DNA of 64,000 nucleotides from Microcella daejeonensis (GTDB taxonomy: Bacteria; Actinomycetota; Actinomycetes; Actinomycetales; Microbacteriaceae): NCBI RefSeq assembly GCF_026625045.1, contig NZ_CP113089.1, forward strand, positions 1 through 64,000. Reading direction: 5' to 3'. Shown here piece after piece: positions 1-8,900 of this stretch. The notes under the pieces are model-generated. The model made no database searches and was not told the origin of the DNA. It saw only the letters and a list, made by a program, of their open reading frames with translations. Both the position numbers and the translations under genes were made by a program. Numbering within the stretch: position 1 is the first letter of the stretch; each line of letters begins with the position of its first letter.

Positions 1-768
1 AGCGCCAGATCCCGCGTGCCCTGCCGCGCATCGTCGACGCTGCCCCGCGCCGCGCGCAGCTGCTCCAGCGCCGCCGAGGGGTCGCGCTCCATCAGCCGCT
101 CCGCGAGCTCCAGCTGCAGCGCGATCACCTGCAGGTGATGCCCCTGCAGGTCGTGCACGTCGGTCGCGACGCGCAACCTCTCCTGCGTGGCCGCCAGACG
201 CGCCTCGGAGAGCCTCGCGCGATCGAGGGTCACGAGCACATCCCACCACCACAGCGAGAGCACGGTCGCCGCCGGGATCACCACCGAGTACCCGATGAGC
301 AGCGTCGGCAGGCCCTCGAACCCGTTCTGCACGTCGAAGGCGAGGCGGGCATCCAGCGCGCTCACGCCCACCAGCAGCAGCGTCGCCGCCGCCGTCACCC
401 GCCACCGCACGCCCGGCGGCCAGGTGAGCAGCATCGCCGACTGCACGAGCGGCATGACCGCGATGAGCCAGAGGCCCGACAGTATGCCCGCCAGCACTCC
501 CACGGCGACCGCCACCAGAAGCGGCACGAGCCACCGCGCACGCCGCACGACACCGTGGTCGCTGCGGCGATCGCGGTAGTCGAGCAGCAGCACGAAGGTC
601 GACGCCCACCAGAGAAGACCGGCGATGAACACCGGCAGGTAGGTCGCCGCGCGGCAGGCCGAGGCCGACCATCGCCTCCAACCAGAGGGGCACCACCACG
701 CCCTCGATGAACAGGATGCCGGCGACGGTGTACCACCAGGTCGCCGTGATGCTGCGGGTGACGCTCAC
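1..768 (-). pseudogene. Sensor histidine kinase (DesK/NarX-like), frameshifted and truncated by the window edge
   Basis: Read leftward from GTG 768, the first frame gives a membrane helix (WWYTVAGILFIEGVVVPLW). Near 640-660 the coding signal jumps one frame and continues ATYLPVFIAGLLWW, followed by several membrane helices and the phosphoacceptor motif HDLQGHHLQ at about 125-160. That motif is the HisKA_3 histidine box of kinases that pair with NarL/LuxR-type regulators. The HATPase domain and the partner regulator lie beyond position 1. The single-base frame change in a GC-rich run could be a real inactivating mutation or a sequencing error. The family call is firm; the coding status is open. 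Confidence 0.75.
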
Positions 769-833
769 GGCCGTCGTCTCGCTGCTCGAACCGCCGGTCG
801 AGGGGCCCGTTCAGACGCGGATTGGCTGATCAC
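765..833 (-). CDS. Possible 22-codon leaderless leader peptide before the histidine kinase
   Basis: GTG 833 lies exactly 6 nt downstream of TAGGCT (840-845), the leaderless pattern seen elsewhere in the window. The frame runs 22 codons, and its TGA (765-767) overlaps the kinase GTG at 768 as GTGA, which would couple translation. Alternatively 833 is the original kinase start and a second indel lies between 768 and 833. The sequence alone does not separate these. Confidence 0.3.
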   Translation of the reverse strand: MISQSASERAPRPAVRAARRRP

Positions 834-839
834 GGCGCC

Positions 840-845
840 AGCCTA
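840..845 (-). promoter_or_regulatory. Probable -10 box of the histidine kinase operon (TAGGCT)
   Basis: TAGGCT on the minus strand fits the actinobacterial TANNNT -10 pattern. It sits 6 nt before GTG 833 and just downstream of a palindromic operator-like site. No clear -35 box is visible. Confidence 0.5.
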
Positions 846-850
846 GACGC

Positions 851-864
851 ATGACAAATGTCAC
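851..864. promoter_or_regulatory. Palindromic operator ATGACA-AA-TGTCAC
   Basis: A TGACA/TGTCA dyad separated by AA lies in the promoter region of the kinase operon. NarL/LuxR-type response regulators paired with DesK-like kinases commonly bind dyads of this kind in their own promoters. I infer an autoregulatory site; the regulator gene itself is outside the window. Confidence 0.45.
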
Positions 865-991
865 CCAGCGGGGGCGCGTAACGCCCGGAAAGCGGTGACG
901 GAGCGACACTTACCGCCCCTGTCGCCCGCCGATGAAATGGAGGCACGAACGAAGAACCGCCGGAACTCCGGCCGACGAAAAGGAGAGAACC

Positions 992-1561
992 ATGACCGCC
1001 TTCGACTTCTACCAGGACCTCATGGGTCAGGTGCCCGAGCTGGTGCAGCCCCTCGTCGTCGCCCTCGCCGGCGCCGTGCCCTTCATCGAAGGTGAGGGCG
1101 GCGCGACCATCGGAATCCTCGGCGGCATCAACCCCGTCGTGGCCGGCATCGCCGCCGCAGTCGGCAACTTCCTCGCCGTCGCCGTCATCGTGCTCCTCAC
1201 CTCCGGAGCCCGGCAGGCCGTCGTCACCCGCACCCGGGCGCGCGCCACGGCGACCGTCGGCGGGGGTTCGGGCGCCTCGCTGAACGAGTCGCAGGTCACG
1301 GACGGCACCGCGGTCTCGGCGAACGACGGCAGCGCGAAGGCCAAGCGCCGCGCCAAGTTCGAGCGGGCCTTCGAGCGCTACGGCGTTCCCGGGGTGAGCC
1401 TGCTCGGCCCGCTCCTGCTGCCCACCCACTTCACCGCGTCGCTGCTCACCGCCTCCGGCGTGCGCAAGAGCCTCGTGCTCGTGTGGCAGGCCGCCGCGAT
1501 CATCCTCTGGACGACCCTATTCACGGTGATCTCCACGGGTCTCGTCGGAGTGGTCGGCTGA
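992..1561 (+). CDS. Small multidrug-export family membrane protein (putative)
   Basis: 189 residues. ATG 992 follows a good ribosome binding site (AAGGAGAG at 980-987). The N-terminal half has a conserved-looking segment (AVPFIEGEGGATIGILGG) and a hydrophobic helix at about 40-70. A charged Ser/Gly/Ala-rich linker at about 75-125 is followed by FERYGVPGVSLLGPLLLP and two further helices. This arrangement resembles the small multi-drug export family (PF06695), whose substrates are not well established. It is transcribed divergently from the histidine kinase. The family call rests on motif memory; the membrane location is clear. Confidence 0.6.
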   Translation: MTAFDFYQDLMGQVPELVQPLVVALAGAVPFIEGEGGATIGILGGINPVVAGIAAAVGNFLAVAVIVLLTSGARQAVVTRTRARATATVGGGSGASLNESQVTDGTAVSANDGSAKAKRRAKFERAFERYGVPGVSLLGPLLLPTHFTASLLTASGVRKSLVLVWQAAAIILWTTLFTVISTGLVGVVG

Positions 1562-1597
1562 GCGAGATGACCGGGCGCGAGCCTGGATGCACGTGGC

Positions 1598-1633
1598 CTG
1601 GCCCCGCGGAGTCGAGAGACTTCACGGGGCCAG
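1598..1633 (+). terminator. Hairpin after the small exporter gene
   Basis: A 9-bp perfect stem (CTGGCCCCG at 1598-1606 with CGGGGCCAG at 1625-1633) encloses an 18-nt loop. It lies 37 nt after the stop codon. Only a short T-run follows, so termination is plausible but not proven. Confidence 0.45.
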
Positions 1634-2154
1634 AGTCGTTTCCGGCGCGAACGCCTCTACCAAGAGCTGTGCTGATCAGGATGCTGATGCCCGCGTCAGC
1701 GGGGTCGCCAGAGATGGCTGCACGACTCGGTCGGTGACTCGATCCATTGCCACGCGCCCGCTCACTCAAGCGTTGCGTTACTTACCAGGCATCAGGCATG
1801 CTGACGTCGTCGTAAGTCCCATCAGGGCATTCCACAGGGCCGGAGCTCTACAGCAGCTGGTTCAGATGTGGTCGGTTATCAAGCCGGAGCGCGTCGTTTC
1901 CTCTAACGAAGGGAGCGGCGATGCCCGCTTGCAGAAAAGTTCCGTACTCGACACCGGCCGCCGCACTCCGCGCTCTCCGGCGCATACGTCTCGCACGACC
2001 CGAGCGCGGGGAGATCGCCGTTCATCCCTGTCGCTCATGCCGGAGTTTTCATCTCACTTCCGAAGCCCGCTCGGCGCGCAACCGATGGACGACCTGACGC
2101 GCCAGTGACCGAATGTCTCCAAGAATGGCGACACGAACTTCGGCCGAGCCATAG
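1634..2154. other. Intergenic stretch without a recognisable gene
   Basis: The longest open frame here (from 1587 on the plus strand) has no family motif, no start signal and no codon-use signal that I trust. The composition is already less GC-rich than the left flank, so this is probably the left edge of the atypical block. I found no integrase remnant and no copy of the tRNA-Pro 3' end. Confidence 0.5.
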
Positions 2155-3567
2155 TCACGCGCTGTGGACAGACGCGGCCTGCACTAGCTCGCTTGCCTTG
2201 AACTCGGCAGCCTCGGGGTCGAGCACGTACTCGAGGATCTCGACCGACTCCTCCTTGAGAGCTTCGAGAACAGCCCCCGGGGTGACCTTGAAGTATTCGC
2301 GCCGGAGGTTGACCTTGTTGATCCGGTAGTCCGCGAATCGTCGATGAAGCATCGCCTCAATCCCGATCGCGTCGTCGGCGAAGAAGAGAGCATGAACGTC
2401 GAAACGGAATGGCACGGATGCATCTCCAAGTTCATTAACTCGGTCCATCGGCTCGAGCCGCCGTGTCATCCCGATCTTCACGACGTCGCCACCGAACGAT
2501 CCAACGTTCGAGATCACGTAGACGTATCCGGCGCGGATGTTGGCAGCACGGTAGTCAACGTCATCGATCGCCTTGTCAACGTCGAGCAGACGTTCGCGAA
2601 CGCGCTGAGCGCCGTCAAGGTCTCCCTTGGCCTCAAGAGCCGCGAGTGTCGACAGATAGTGCGCCTTCTCCTTCTCCAGCTTCTCCTTCTGCCGCTGCAG
2701 TTCCTGCTCTGCCTTCCGCTGCTCACGCAACTCCTCGCGGTGAGCACGATCCAGTTCCTTCTCACGTTGCAAGGCCTGTAGGTGCTGAGCCGCGAGGGCC
2801 AACTCCTTCATACGTAGCTGGTGAAAGTGAGGCGTGATCTTCAGATCGATCATCGTGCCCTGGCGCGCGATCTGATCGACGACCGTGTTGAGCCGCTTAG
2901 TCGCAGTCGCGAGATTCCCTGCCTTCACGGTCTTGACGCAGTTCTCTGCTTCAGCGTTGTAGGCGCGAAGTAAGAGGTTCGACATGTCAGCCACGAACTT
3001 CTTTCCCTTAGGTGCTGACCCATTGAAGGTGAAGGCACTCGTGGCTTGTGTCGCACGCTTTGACCTGACGATGTCCTTGATCTGCGAGCGAAGTGCCTCC
3101 AATTCAGCGCCGAGAAGCGTCGACGACTCTGCCGGGTGCTCATAGTCAAAGAGTCCGAACGATTGGAGCTCGACGATTGATCGCGAACTCAGAACGTCTT
3201 GCCTGATCGCGGCATGCTCCCGCTCCGCCTCTGCGATTTCTGCCTGCAACAGGTGCAGTCGATTCCTCGAATCAGAGACTTCCTTAGTGATCTTCTCCTT
3301 GAGCAGGTCTAGCTCTGCGATGTCAGCCAGACCGTGCGAGTCGATGAGCGCCTGAAGCCGATCATTCTCCGTCGCGTAAGCGATCGCCGCTTTCTTGCCC
3401 CCGAAGAAGGAGATCTTCGGCGAGCCTTTGGCTGCGGCAGGCGATTGCTGAGGCTCGGTGACGACCTGAGCCTGCTGGTCGGCGAAATGGAGCGTCCACT
3501 GTTGTCCGTCCCACCAGCGCATACGTCCCGAACCGTCGTCGTACCATCCTGCGGCTGCGTTAGACAT
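2155..3567 (-). CDS. DUF2510-DUF4041-T5orf172 (GIY-YIG-like) protein
   Basis: 470 residues from ATG 3567, which lies 6 nt after TACGCT (leaderless pattern). Residues 4-32 form a DUF2510 module (AGWYDDGSGRMRWWDGQQW), typical of actinobacteria. A coiled coil covers about 70-120. A DUF4041-like region follows at about 120-245 (SFGLFDYEHPAESS), then a long charged coiled coil at about 255-330. Residues 345-445 are a T5orf172/MUG113 domain of the GIY-YIG superfamily: YVYVISN, KIGMTRR, the glutamate in IEAMLHRRF, and RREYF. Related DUF4041 proteins are common in prophages and defence regions, and the biochemical role is unknown. Transcribed divergently from the mazG-like/DUF2075 pair, 91 bp away. 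Confidence 0.85.
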   Translation of the reverse strand: MSNAAAGWYDDGSGRMRWWDGQQWTLHFADQQAQVVTEPQQSPAAAKGSPKISFFGGKKAAIAYATENDRLQALIDSHGLADIAELDLLKEKITKEVSDSRNRLHLLQAEIAEAEREHAAIRQDVLSSRSIVELQSFGLFDYEHPAESSTLLGAELEALRSQIKDIVRSKRATQATSAFTFNGSAPKGKKFVADMSNLLLRAYNAEAENCVKTVKAGNLATATKRLNTVVDQIARQGTMIDLKITPHFHQLRMKELALAAQHLQALQREKELDRAHREELREQRKAEQELQRQKEKLEKEKAHYLSTLAALEAKGDLDGAQRVRERLLDVDKAIDDVDYRAANIRAGYVYVISNVGSFGGDVVKIGMTRRLEPMDRVNELGDASVPFRFDVHALFFADDAIGIEAMLHRRFADYRINKVNLRREYFKVTPGAVLEALKEESVEILEYVLDPEAAEFKASELVQAASVHSA

Positions 3568-3573
3568 GGTCGA

Positions 3574-3579
3574 AGCGTA
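3574..3579 (-). promoter_or_regulatory. -10 box (TACGCT) of the DUF4041 gene
   Basis: TACGCT on the minus strand lies 6 nt before ATG 3567. No Shine-Dalgarno sequence is present, which supports a leaderless mRNA starting at the ATG. Confidence 0.55.
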
Positions 3580-3645
3580 TTGACTTCTGAGAGGGGCTCG
3601 GAAGTCCCCCTCCGAGGCACAAGCCGTTCCGTTCTCTTCCACTAC

Positions 3646-3651
3646 TACTCT
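3646..3651 (+). promoter_or_regulatory. -10 box (TACTCT) of the mazG-like/DUF2075 operon
   Basis: TACTCT lies 7 nt before ATG 3659 with no Shine-Dalgarno sequence, again the leaderless geometry. It is back to back with the DUF4041 promoter, so the two units could share control. Confidence 0.55.
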
Positions 3652-3658
3652 CGGACTC

Positions 3659-3976
3659 ATGACCGATGAGGCCCGCGACGCCCTCCGGGCCTTCGTCGCC
3701 GAACGTGACTGGGACCAGTTCCACACTGCCGAGAACCTCGCCAAGAGCATCGTCATCGAGGCTGGCGAGTTACTCGAGGTCTTCCAGTGGAGCGGCGACG
3801 TCGACGACGCGAGAGTGCGGGAAGAACTCGCCGACGTGCTGACCTACTGCCTGCTGCTCGCCGACAAGATCGGCGCAGACCCCCAGGCGCTCATCCTCGA
3901 GAAGCTCGCCACGACGAGAACCAAGTACCCGGCCGACAAGGCCCGCGGGCGCAGCGACAAATATGACCGGCTTTGA
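3659..3976 (+). CDS. MazG-like nucleotide pyrophosphohydrolase
   Basis: 105 residues, the usual size of a single-domain MazG/RS21-C6-type enzyme, which hydrolyses nucleoside triphosphates to monophosphates and pyrophosphate. The metal-binding pattern is visible: an E-x2-E pair in IEAGELLEVFQW at about 32-43, and EELADVLTYCLLLADKIG at about 57-74 with its conserved E and D. The start is ATG 3659. Its 3' end overlaps the DUF2075 ATPase gene by 14 bp, so the two are co-transcribed and probably translationally coupled. In this context a role in phage defence or alarmone/nucleotide control is inferred, not shown. Confidence 0.85.
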   Translation: MTDEARDALRAFVAERDWDQFHTAENLAKSIVIEAGELLEVFQWSGDVDDARVREELADVLTYCLLLADKIGADPQALILEKLATTRTKYPADKARGRSDKYDRL

Positions 3977-5756
3977 GATTCAGCGGGTCCCGTTCGACAA
4001 GACGGCGGTTCGCAGTTGGACGAAGAGCGACCCGAGGCACCGGAGCTGGCCAGTCGTCTATTTGATCGACGCGGAAGCCCCGAAGAAGCCCTCCTCGGGA
4101 TTCAAGGACGTCTACGTCGGTGAGACGCTGAACGCCGGCGCGCGAGTGCTGCAACACCTCGACTCCCCCGGCAAACAGCATTTGACGCAGGTGCGGGTGG
4201 TGCTGGACGACACCTTCAACAAGTCCGTCTGCCTGGACCTCGAGTCTCACCTCATCCGTCTGCTCGCCGGTGACGGCACCTACCGGGTTCTCAACCGCAA
4301 TGAGGGCATCACGGACTCTGCCTACTACGACCGCGAGGTGTACCGCGAGTCGTTCCGCGAGGTCTTCGACACCCTGCGAGACGAGGGTGTCTTCACCAGA
4401 AGCGTTCCGGAGATCGAGAACAGCGACCTCTTCAAACTGTCGCCCTACAAGGCCCTGACGCAGGATCAGGCGATCGCGGTCGAGGACATCGTGGAGGGAC
4501 TGTTCGACGACCTCGCGAAGGGCGTCGGTGAGCTGCTCGTCGTGCAGGGCGAGCCGGGCACGGGAAAGACTGTGGTCGCCGTCTACCTGATGAAGCTGCT
4601 CGCCGATATCGCGGCATCGAAACCCGACGACGAACCGGATGCGGATTCCATTTTCGCCGACTTCTTCACGGACGATCATCGACGCGCACTGCAGGACTTC
4701 CGCGTGGGCCTGGTCGTCCCGCAGCAGTCGCTTCGGGAGAGCATCCGCCGCGTGTTCAAGCGCACGCCGGGCCTGCACCCATCGCAAGTGATGACGGCGT
4801 TCCAGGCGGGTGAGAGCGAGCAGCCGTGGGATCTGCTCATCGTCGACGAGGCTCACCGACTGAATCAGCGAGCCAACCAATCGTCGGGCGGCCAGAACAA
4901 GAAGTTCAAAGACATCACGACCACGCTCTTCGGCGCCGACGACATCACCAAGACGCAGCTCGACTGGATCCGCGCGCGTAGCCGCCACCAGATCCTCATG
5001 GTCGACCCTGAGCAGAGCGTTCGGCCGGCCGATCTGGCACCTGAGATGCTCCGCGAGCTGGTCAGCGCGGCGAAGGACGATCTCCGGCACTACCCGCTCG
5101 TCTCACAGATGCGCGTCCGCGCCGGCGAGGACTACATCGGCTGGATACGCAGCATCCTCCGTCCCGGTCCGCCCGACGTGGATGCTCCGCCGCCTGCACC
5201 TCGGACATTCCAGGACTACGACATGCAGTTCTTCGACGACATCGGCGAGATGCACGATGCGATTCGCGCTCGGGACGCGGAGCATGGCCTTGCTCGCCTC
5301 GTTGCCGGGTATGCCTGGCCGTGGGTGAGCAAGGGCTCGGCCGACGTGCATGACATCGAACTCGATGGCCGACTTCTCCGTTGGAACAGCACCGACACCG
5401 ATTGGATCGCATCGCCCGGTTCTCTGGAGGAAGTCGGTTCGATCCACACGGTCCAGGGATACGACCTGAATTACGCGGGCGTGGTGATCGGTCGAGACCT
5501 TGAGTGGGATCCCAAAGCAGATCGCCTGCTAGTGAATCGAAGGAACTACTTCGATAAAAAGGGCAAGGAGAACAACCCGACGCTCGGCCGCAAGTACAGC
5601 GATGAGGAACTGCTGCGCTACATCTGCAACGTCTACGCAGTCCTGCTGACACGAGGCATTCGCGGAACCTACGTCTACGTGTGCGATGAAGGCTTGCGCG
5701 AGCGACTTACGGGTCTCCTCCCGGGTAGCTCGGCTCAGGTCAGAGACGGCAACTAG
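3963..5756 (+). CDS. GIY-YIG nuclease fused to DUF2075 (Schlafen-type) ATPase/helicase
   Basis: 597 residues. The N-terminal domain (about 28-120) carries GIY-YIG features: VVYLI, YVGET, the arginine in GARVLQH, the glutamate in CLDLESHLI and the asparagine in VLNRNEG. The second part is a DUF2075 P-loop ATPase of the helicase/Schlafen class. It has Walker A GEPGTGKTVVA at about 197, Walker B LLIVDEAHRL at about 291, ILMVDPEQSVRP, an SQMR motif, the motif-V-like IHTVQGYDLNYAGVVIG at about 494, and YAVLLTRGIRGTYVYV near the C-terminus. All key residues look intact. It overlaps the MazG-like gene. The combination suggests an ATP-driven nucleic-acid-processing defence module; its target is unknown. 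Confidence 0.88.
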   Translation: MTGFEIQRVPFDKTAVRSWTKSDPRHRSWPVVYLIDAEAPKKPSSGFKDVYVGETLNAGARVLQHLDSPGKQHLTQVRVVLDDTFNKSVCLDLESHLIRLLAGDGTYRVLNRNEGITDSAYYDREVYRESFREVFDTLRDEGVFTRSVPEIENSDLFKLSPYKALTQDQAIAVEDIVEGLFDDLAKGVGELLVVQGEPGTGKTVVAVYLMKLLADIAASKPDDEPDADSIFADFFTDDHRRALQDFRVGLVVPQQSLRESIRRVFKRTPGLHPSQVMTAFQAGESEQPWDLLIVDEAHRLNQRANQSSGGQNKKFKDITTTLFGADDITKTQLDWIRARSRHQILMVDPEQSVRPADLAPEMLRELVSAAKDDLRHYPLVSQMRVRAGEDYIGWIRSILRPGPPDVDAPPPAPRTFQDYDMQFFDDIGEMHDAIRARDAEHGLARLVAGYAWPWVSKGSADVHDIELDGRLLRWNSTDTDWIASPGSLEEVGSIHTVQGYDLNYAGVVIGRDLEWDPKADRLLVNRRNYFDKKGKENNPTLGRKYSDEELLRYICNVYAVLLTRGIRGTYVYVCDEGLRERLTGLLPGSSAQVRDGN

Positions 5757-5763
5757 CCTGGAC

Positions 5764-5827
5764 CTGGTCCCCGGCTCACCCAGACGCGGCGCCGCCCCGC
5801 CCCGGGCCCCTTGCGGTGCATGGGTAG
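5764..5827. repeat. Left copy of an imperfect direct repeat flanking the 1257-residue gene
   Basis: A GC-rich stretch just after the DUF2075 stop codon matches 10148-10213 in the same orientation. Shared blocks are CTGGTCC/CTTGTCC, CCGGCTC, CCCAG and CCCCGGGCCCC, with a few small gaps. It lies outside genes. It may be a recombination scar or a duplicated island end. Confidence 0.5.
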
Positions 5828-5984
5828 CCTTGTCCGCCGGTACCAGGAGTCAGTCGATCGACCCGACTGGCCAGGGATGATTTTCTTCTCAACGTGATCT
5901 ACACATCAATTCTTGCAGTCGTTGTAGGGACACCGGTCACCTGACTGGACCACGTCGCTCCGACAATCCGCCACGCAATCATGT

Positions 5985-8900
5985 TCAGTCAGTTGCCTGA
6001 CCAACCAAGGCGAGGAACTGTGTTGCGGTAAACACCTCGTACGGCCGCGAGACCATATAACCCGCCGGCGTCAAGTGACGGGTTACAAATATTGAACGGA
6101 GAACGTGTCCGCCGCGATCCGGCGACGAAGTCACACCCAGTTTCTTCGCCAACTCTTCGATGTATGGCCTCACCTCTGACTCTTTGCGGGCAAGCTGAGT
6201 CGTGTAGCAAGGCTTGACTCGCCCTCTACTCTCCGAGTCCCGGTAAAAGGCTCGCAGCTGGCGCGCTGTCTCCGCAAAACCGTAGACCGCCGCGGGATCC
6301 TTTGCCTCGATCAGCCAGATGTTTGGATCTCCGTTGCGCCCACAAACGAGGTCGATCTCCGTAGTAATTTGCGGGACTCCAAGTCGCTCGTGGTCACCCG
6401 GCTTCACTCGCGCAATCGTGTTGAACCCGAGATCCTTGAGTTGCCGCTGAAGGGCGCGCTCAAATGCCAGATTCCTATGTTCGCGCCTCTCCGCCAGCGC
6501 TTTGGAAACCTGCTCCGGCACTTCCCCGGTCCACGGCAGAACGCCTTGTGTCAACTGGTTGTTGTAGACACTCAAGGTCGTCAAGAGATACTGCGGAGAA
6601 ATCAGGATTGTGCCGTCAGGAAAACGAATCAACGGTTTGACAAGTAGGCGATGCCTGCGGGTCCGTGTCTGCCAAGGCTCCCAGGGAGCGGAACGCAAGA
6701 TGTCCGGAGACACAACGAGCATTTGAAATGCGCTTTGAAGACGCAGTCGATGTCCTTCGTCGGGTTTACCAGCTGCGTCATAGACCCAACGCAGTGCCAC
6801 ATCCTGATTAGCAAACGCGATACTTTGGCCGTCTTCGAAGGACTCCCACTGGGCGAGAGCAATCAAAGTCAAAAAAACGTCGCGCGTCGCCGCTCCAAAG
6901 GACTCCAACATCGCTGGATCAACACCGTCCTCGATACCATCCGCGCTAGTCTCGGCATCATCGAACACGGGGCCGATTCGGATGCTCGCCGCCGCATCGT
7001 TGAGCGCTTCCCCTTCCAACAACCAAGAACCATCAGTCGTGCTCTCATCGTCTAGAAAGTTGAGCTCAAATGCTGAAGTGATTTCGATGGTGACCGGACT
7101 CACGCCGTGATGGAGGCGTTCGCTCAGTGTGGTCACGGTGCGGTACGCATCCGCAGCAGCCAATAGTGCGCTCCATCTTTGAGCGTTGGTAGGACGTTGT
7201 GTGTCAGTGGTGGCTTCCGACCTAAGTGCGGCCTCTACGATGATCTCGTTGCACTGGCGCAGCTGTAGCGATTCACCGGCAAGTTCGGTCATGCGCTCTA
7301 CGGGGTCCCAGTCCGTCGCGAGGTCGCGCGCAACTCGGGTCAAGTTGCCCTGTTCTTTTTGCAAGTGGTCGATCACTCGGTTTAGTTGCTCCATGCCTGT
7401 CGCCACCACCACCTGCGGGTCATGCAGCGCTATGCCGTCAACGAGTTCCTTCAGCGCGAGGGGCGCGAGATGGTCCTTGACGAGATTGTTTGCGTCGATG
7501 CCCCGATATCGGCCAGGTTCCACGCCGGATGCGTGCAGACGGCGTGCAAACGACGAAGTCGCCGCTGACTGGTCAGAGAGGTGCAGACGCCACGGACTTC
7601 GGAGATGATTCAATTTAGTTCGGGCAGCCTTCGTTTCGAGAATCAGAAACGGCCTACAATTCCGCCATTCGTTGCCAATCTGTACAGCAACTTCGGGAAG
7701 AACGCCACCGAACTGAAGAAGCTCTTCGAGCGCAGAGACGGTCAGTTCGTTCGCTGCGCGGGGGTTCCCGTCTGCGTCCTGCACGAATCTTTCTAGATCG
7801 AAAGTCCAGAGCGCTGAGCGCGCAACGCCGCTCGTTTGCATCAGAGCAGACGAAAACTGGACCACCCCATCAGGCTGCTCGACGTCTTCTTCAAATGCTC
7901 GGAGCCTAAGTTGATATCCGGGCACATCGAGGCTCCGATGAGCGCTTCTCCACGATTCACCAATTGCGTCAAAAGCAAAGATGAGTCCCCCGCAAACGTC
8001 GAACAGGAACCGATAATGCTGTGCTCTCGTCCAGTCAGGATCCGACCTGACTATTGCGATTGGAGGTGTTGTCAGAGCCAAGGACCAACCGACCCGATCG
8101 GGTGCATGATGGGTTCCACGCCGATGGTCGTACTCGCCTTCTGATGCGATAAAGGCCACCGAGGCAACTTTGGCTGAGGAGGCCTCGGCCATTTCTGCGT
8201 GCCGAAGCGCCGGCAAACCAACGCCGTGGAGGGCGATCTCCAGAGGCGATAGCTCCACTGCTCGATCCCACTCCGCGCCCCCTGCATGGGCCTCGAAATA
8301 CATGTGAGTAGGGCTTATGCCCCCTTTGAAGAATGTCTTCTCGTTCGCCCTCCAGGGCTCCCAATAGTTGATTGCCTCCCAGCCAAAGCTGGTTGGGAAT
8401 TCGGGCGAACTCAAATCGCGGGCGAATCGAAACAGGTCTTCGTCAGCTGTTGCCGTCTCGGCGATCCAGGTTAGGTCTTCCAATGCCAGAGTGGCTTGGC
8501 CAGGCATCTGGGGTGCCATCAAATGCGACGTGCCAGCGACGATCACAAGAGGAACGACAACCGCGTCGGGAAGCAATTTGACACTTCCGCCGCCAGCCAT
8601 CTGCGCCAAGACGGGCCCCTCGGACCAGTCATGATCGCGAACCCGCTCAGCCAGCGACACACACCCAATTGATCGGGGGCCACTCCGCGGCAGGTCCTCT
8701 GTGAATAGAATCGAAACCGCGATGAAGTTCGGCCCCTCACTCGGCACCAACCATTGGATCTCGCTTCCGGTAAGCGGAAGTATCTCGTCAGGCCTCTTGG
8801 GTGGCCCCTCTATGAGGGTGTTCGAAAACCGCCAGAGAGCCCGGCGAGTCGTTTCAATGCATGAGGCGCGGAGCGCCCGCCGCGAGTGGTTGTCGCGCTC

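Noticed and set aside
1587-2108. 173-residue open frame on the plus strand
   Set aside because: No promoter, ribosome binding site or motif; composition is unlike its neighbours.
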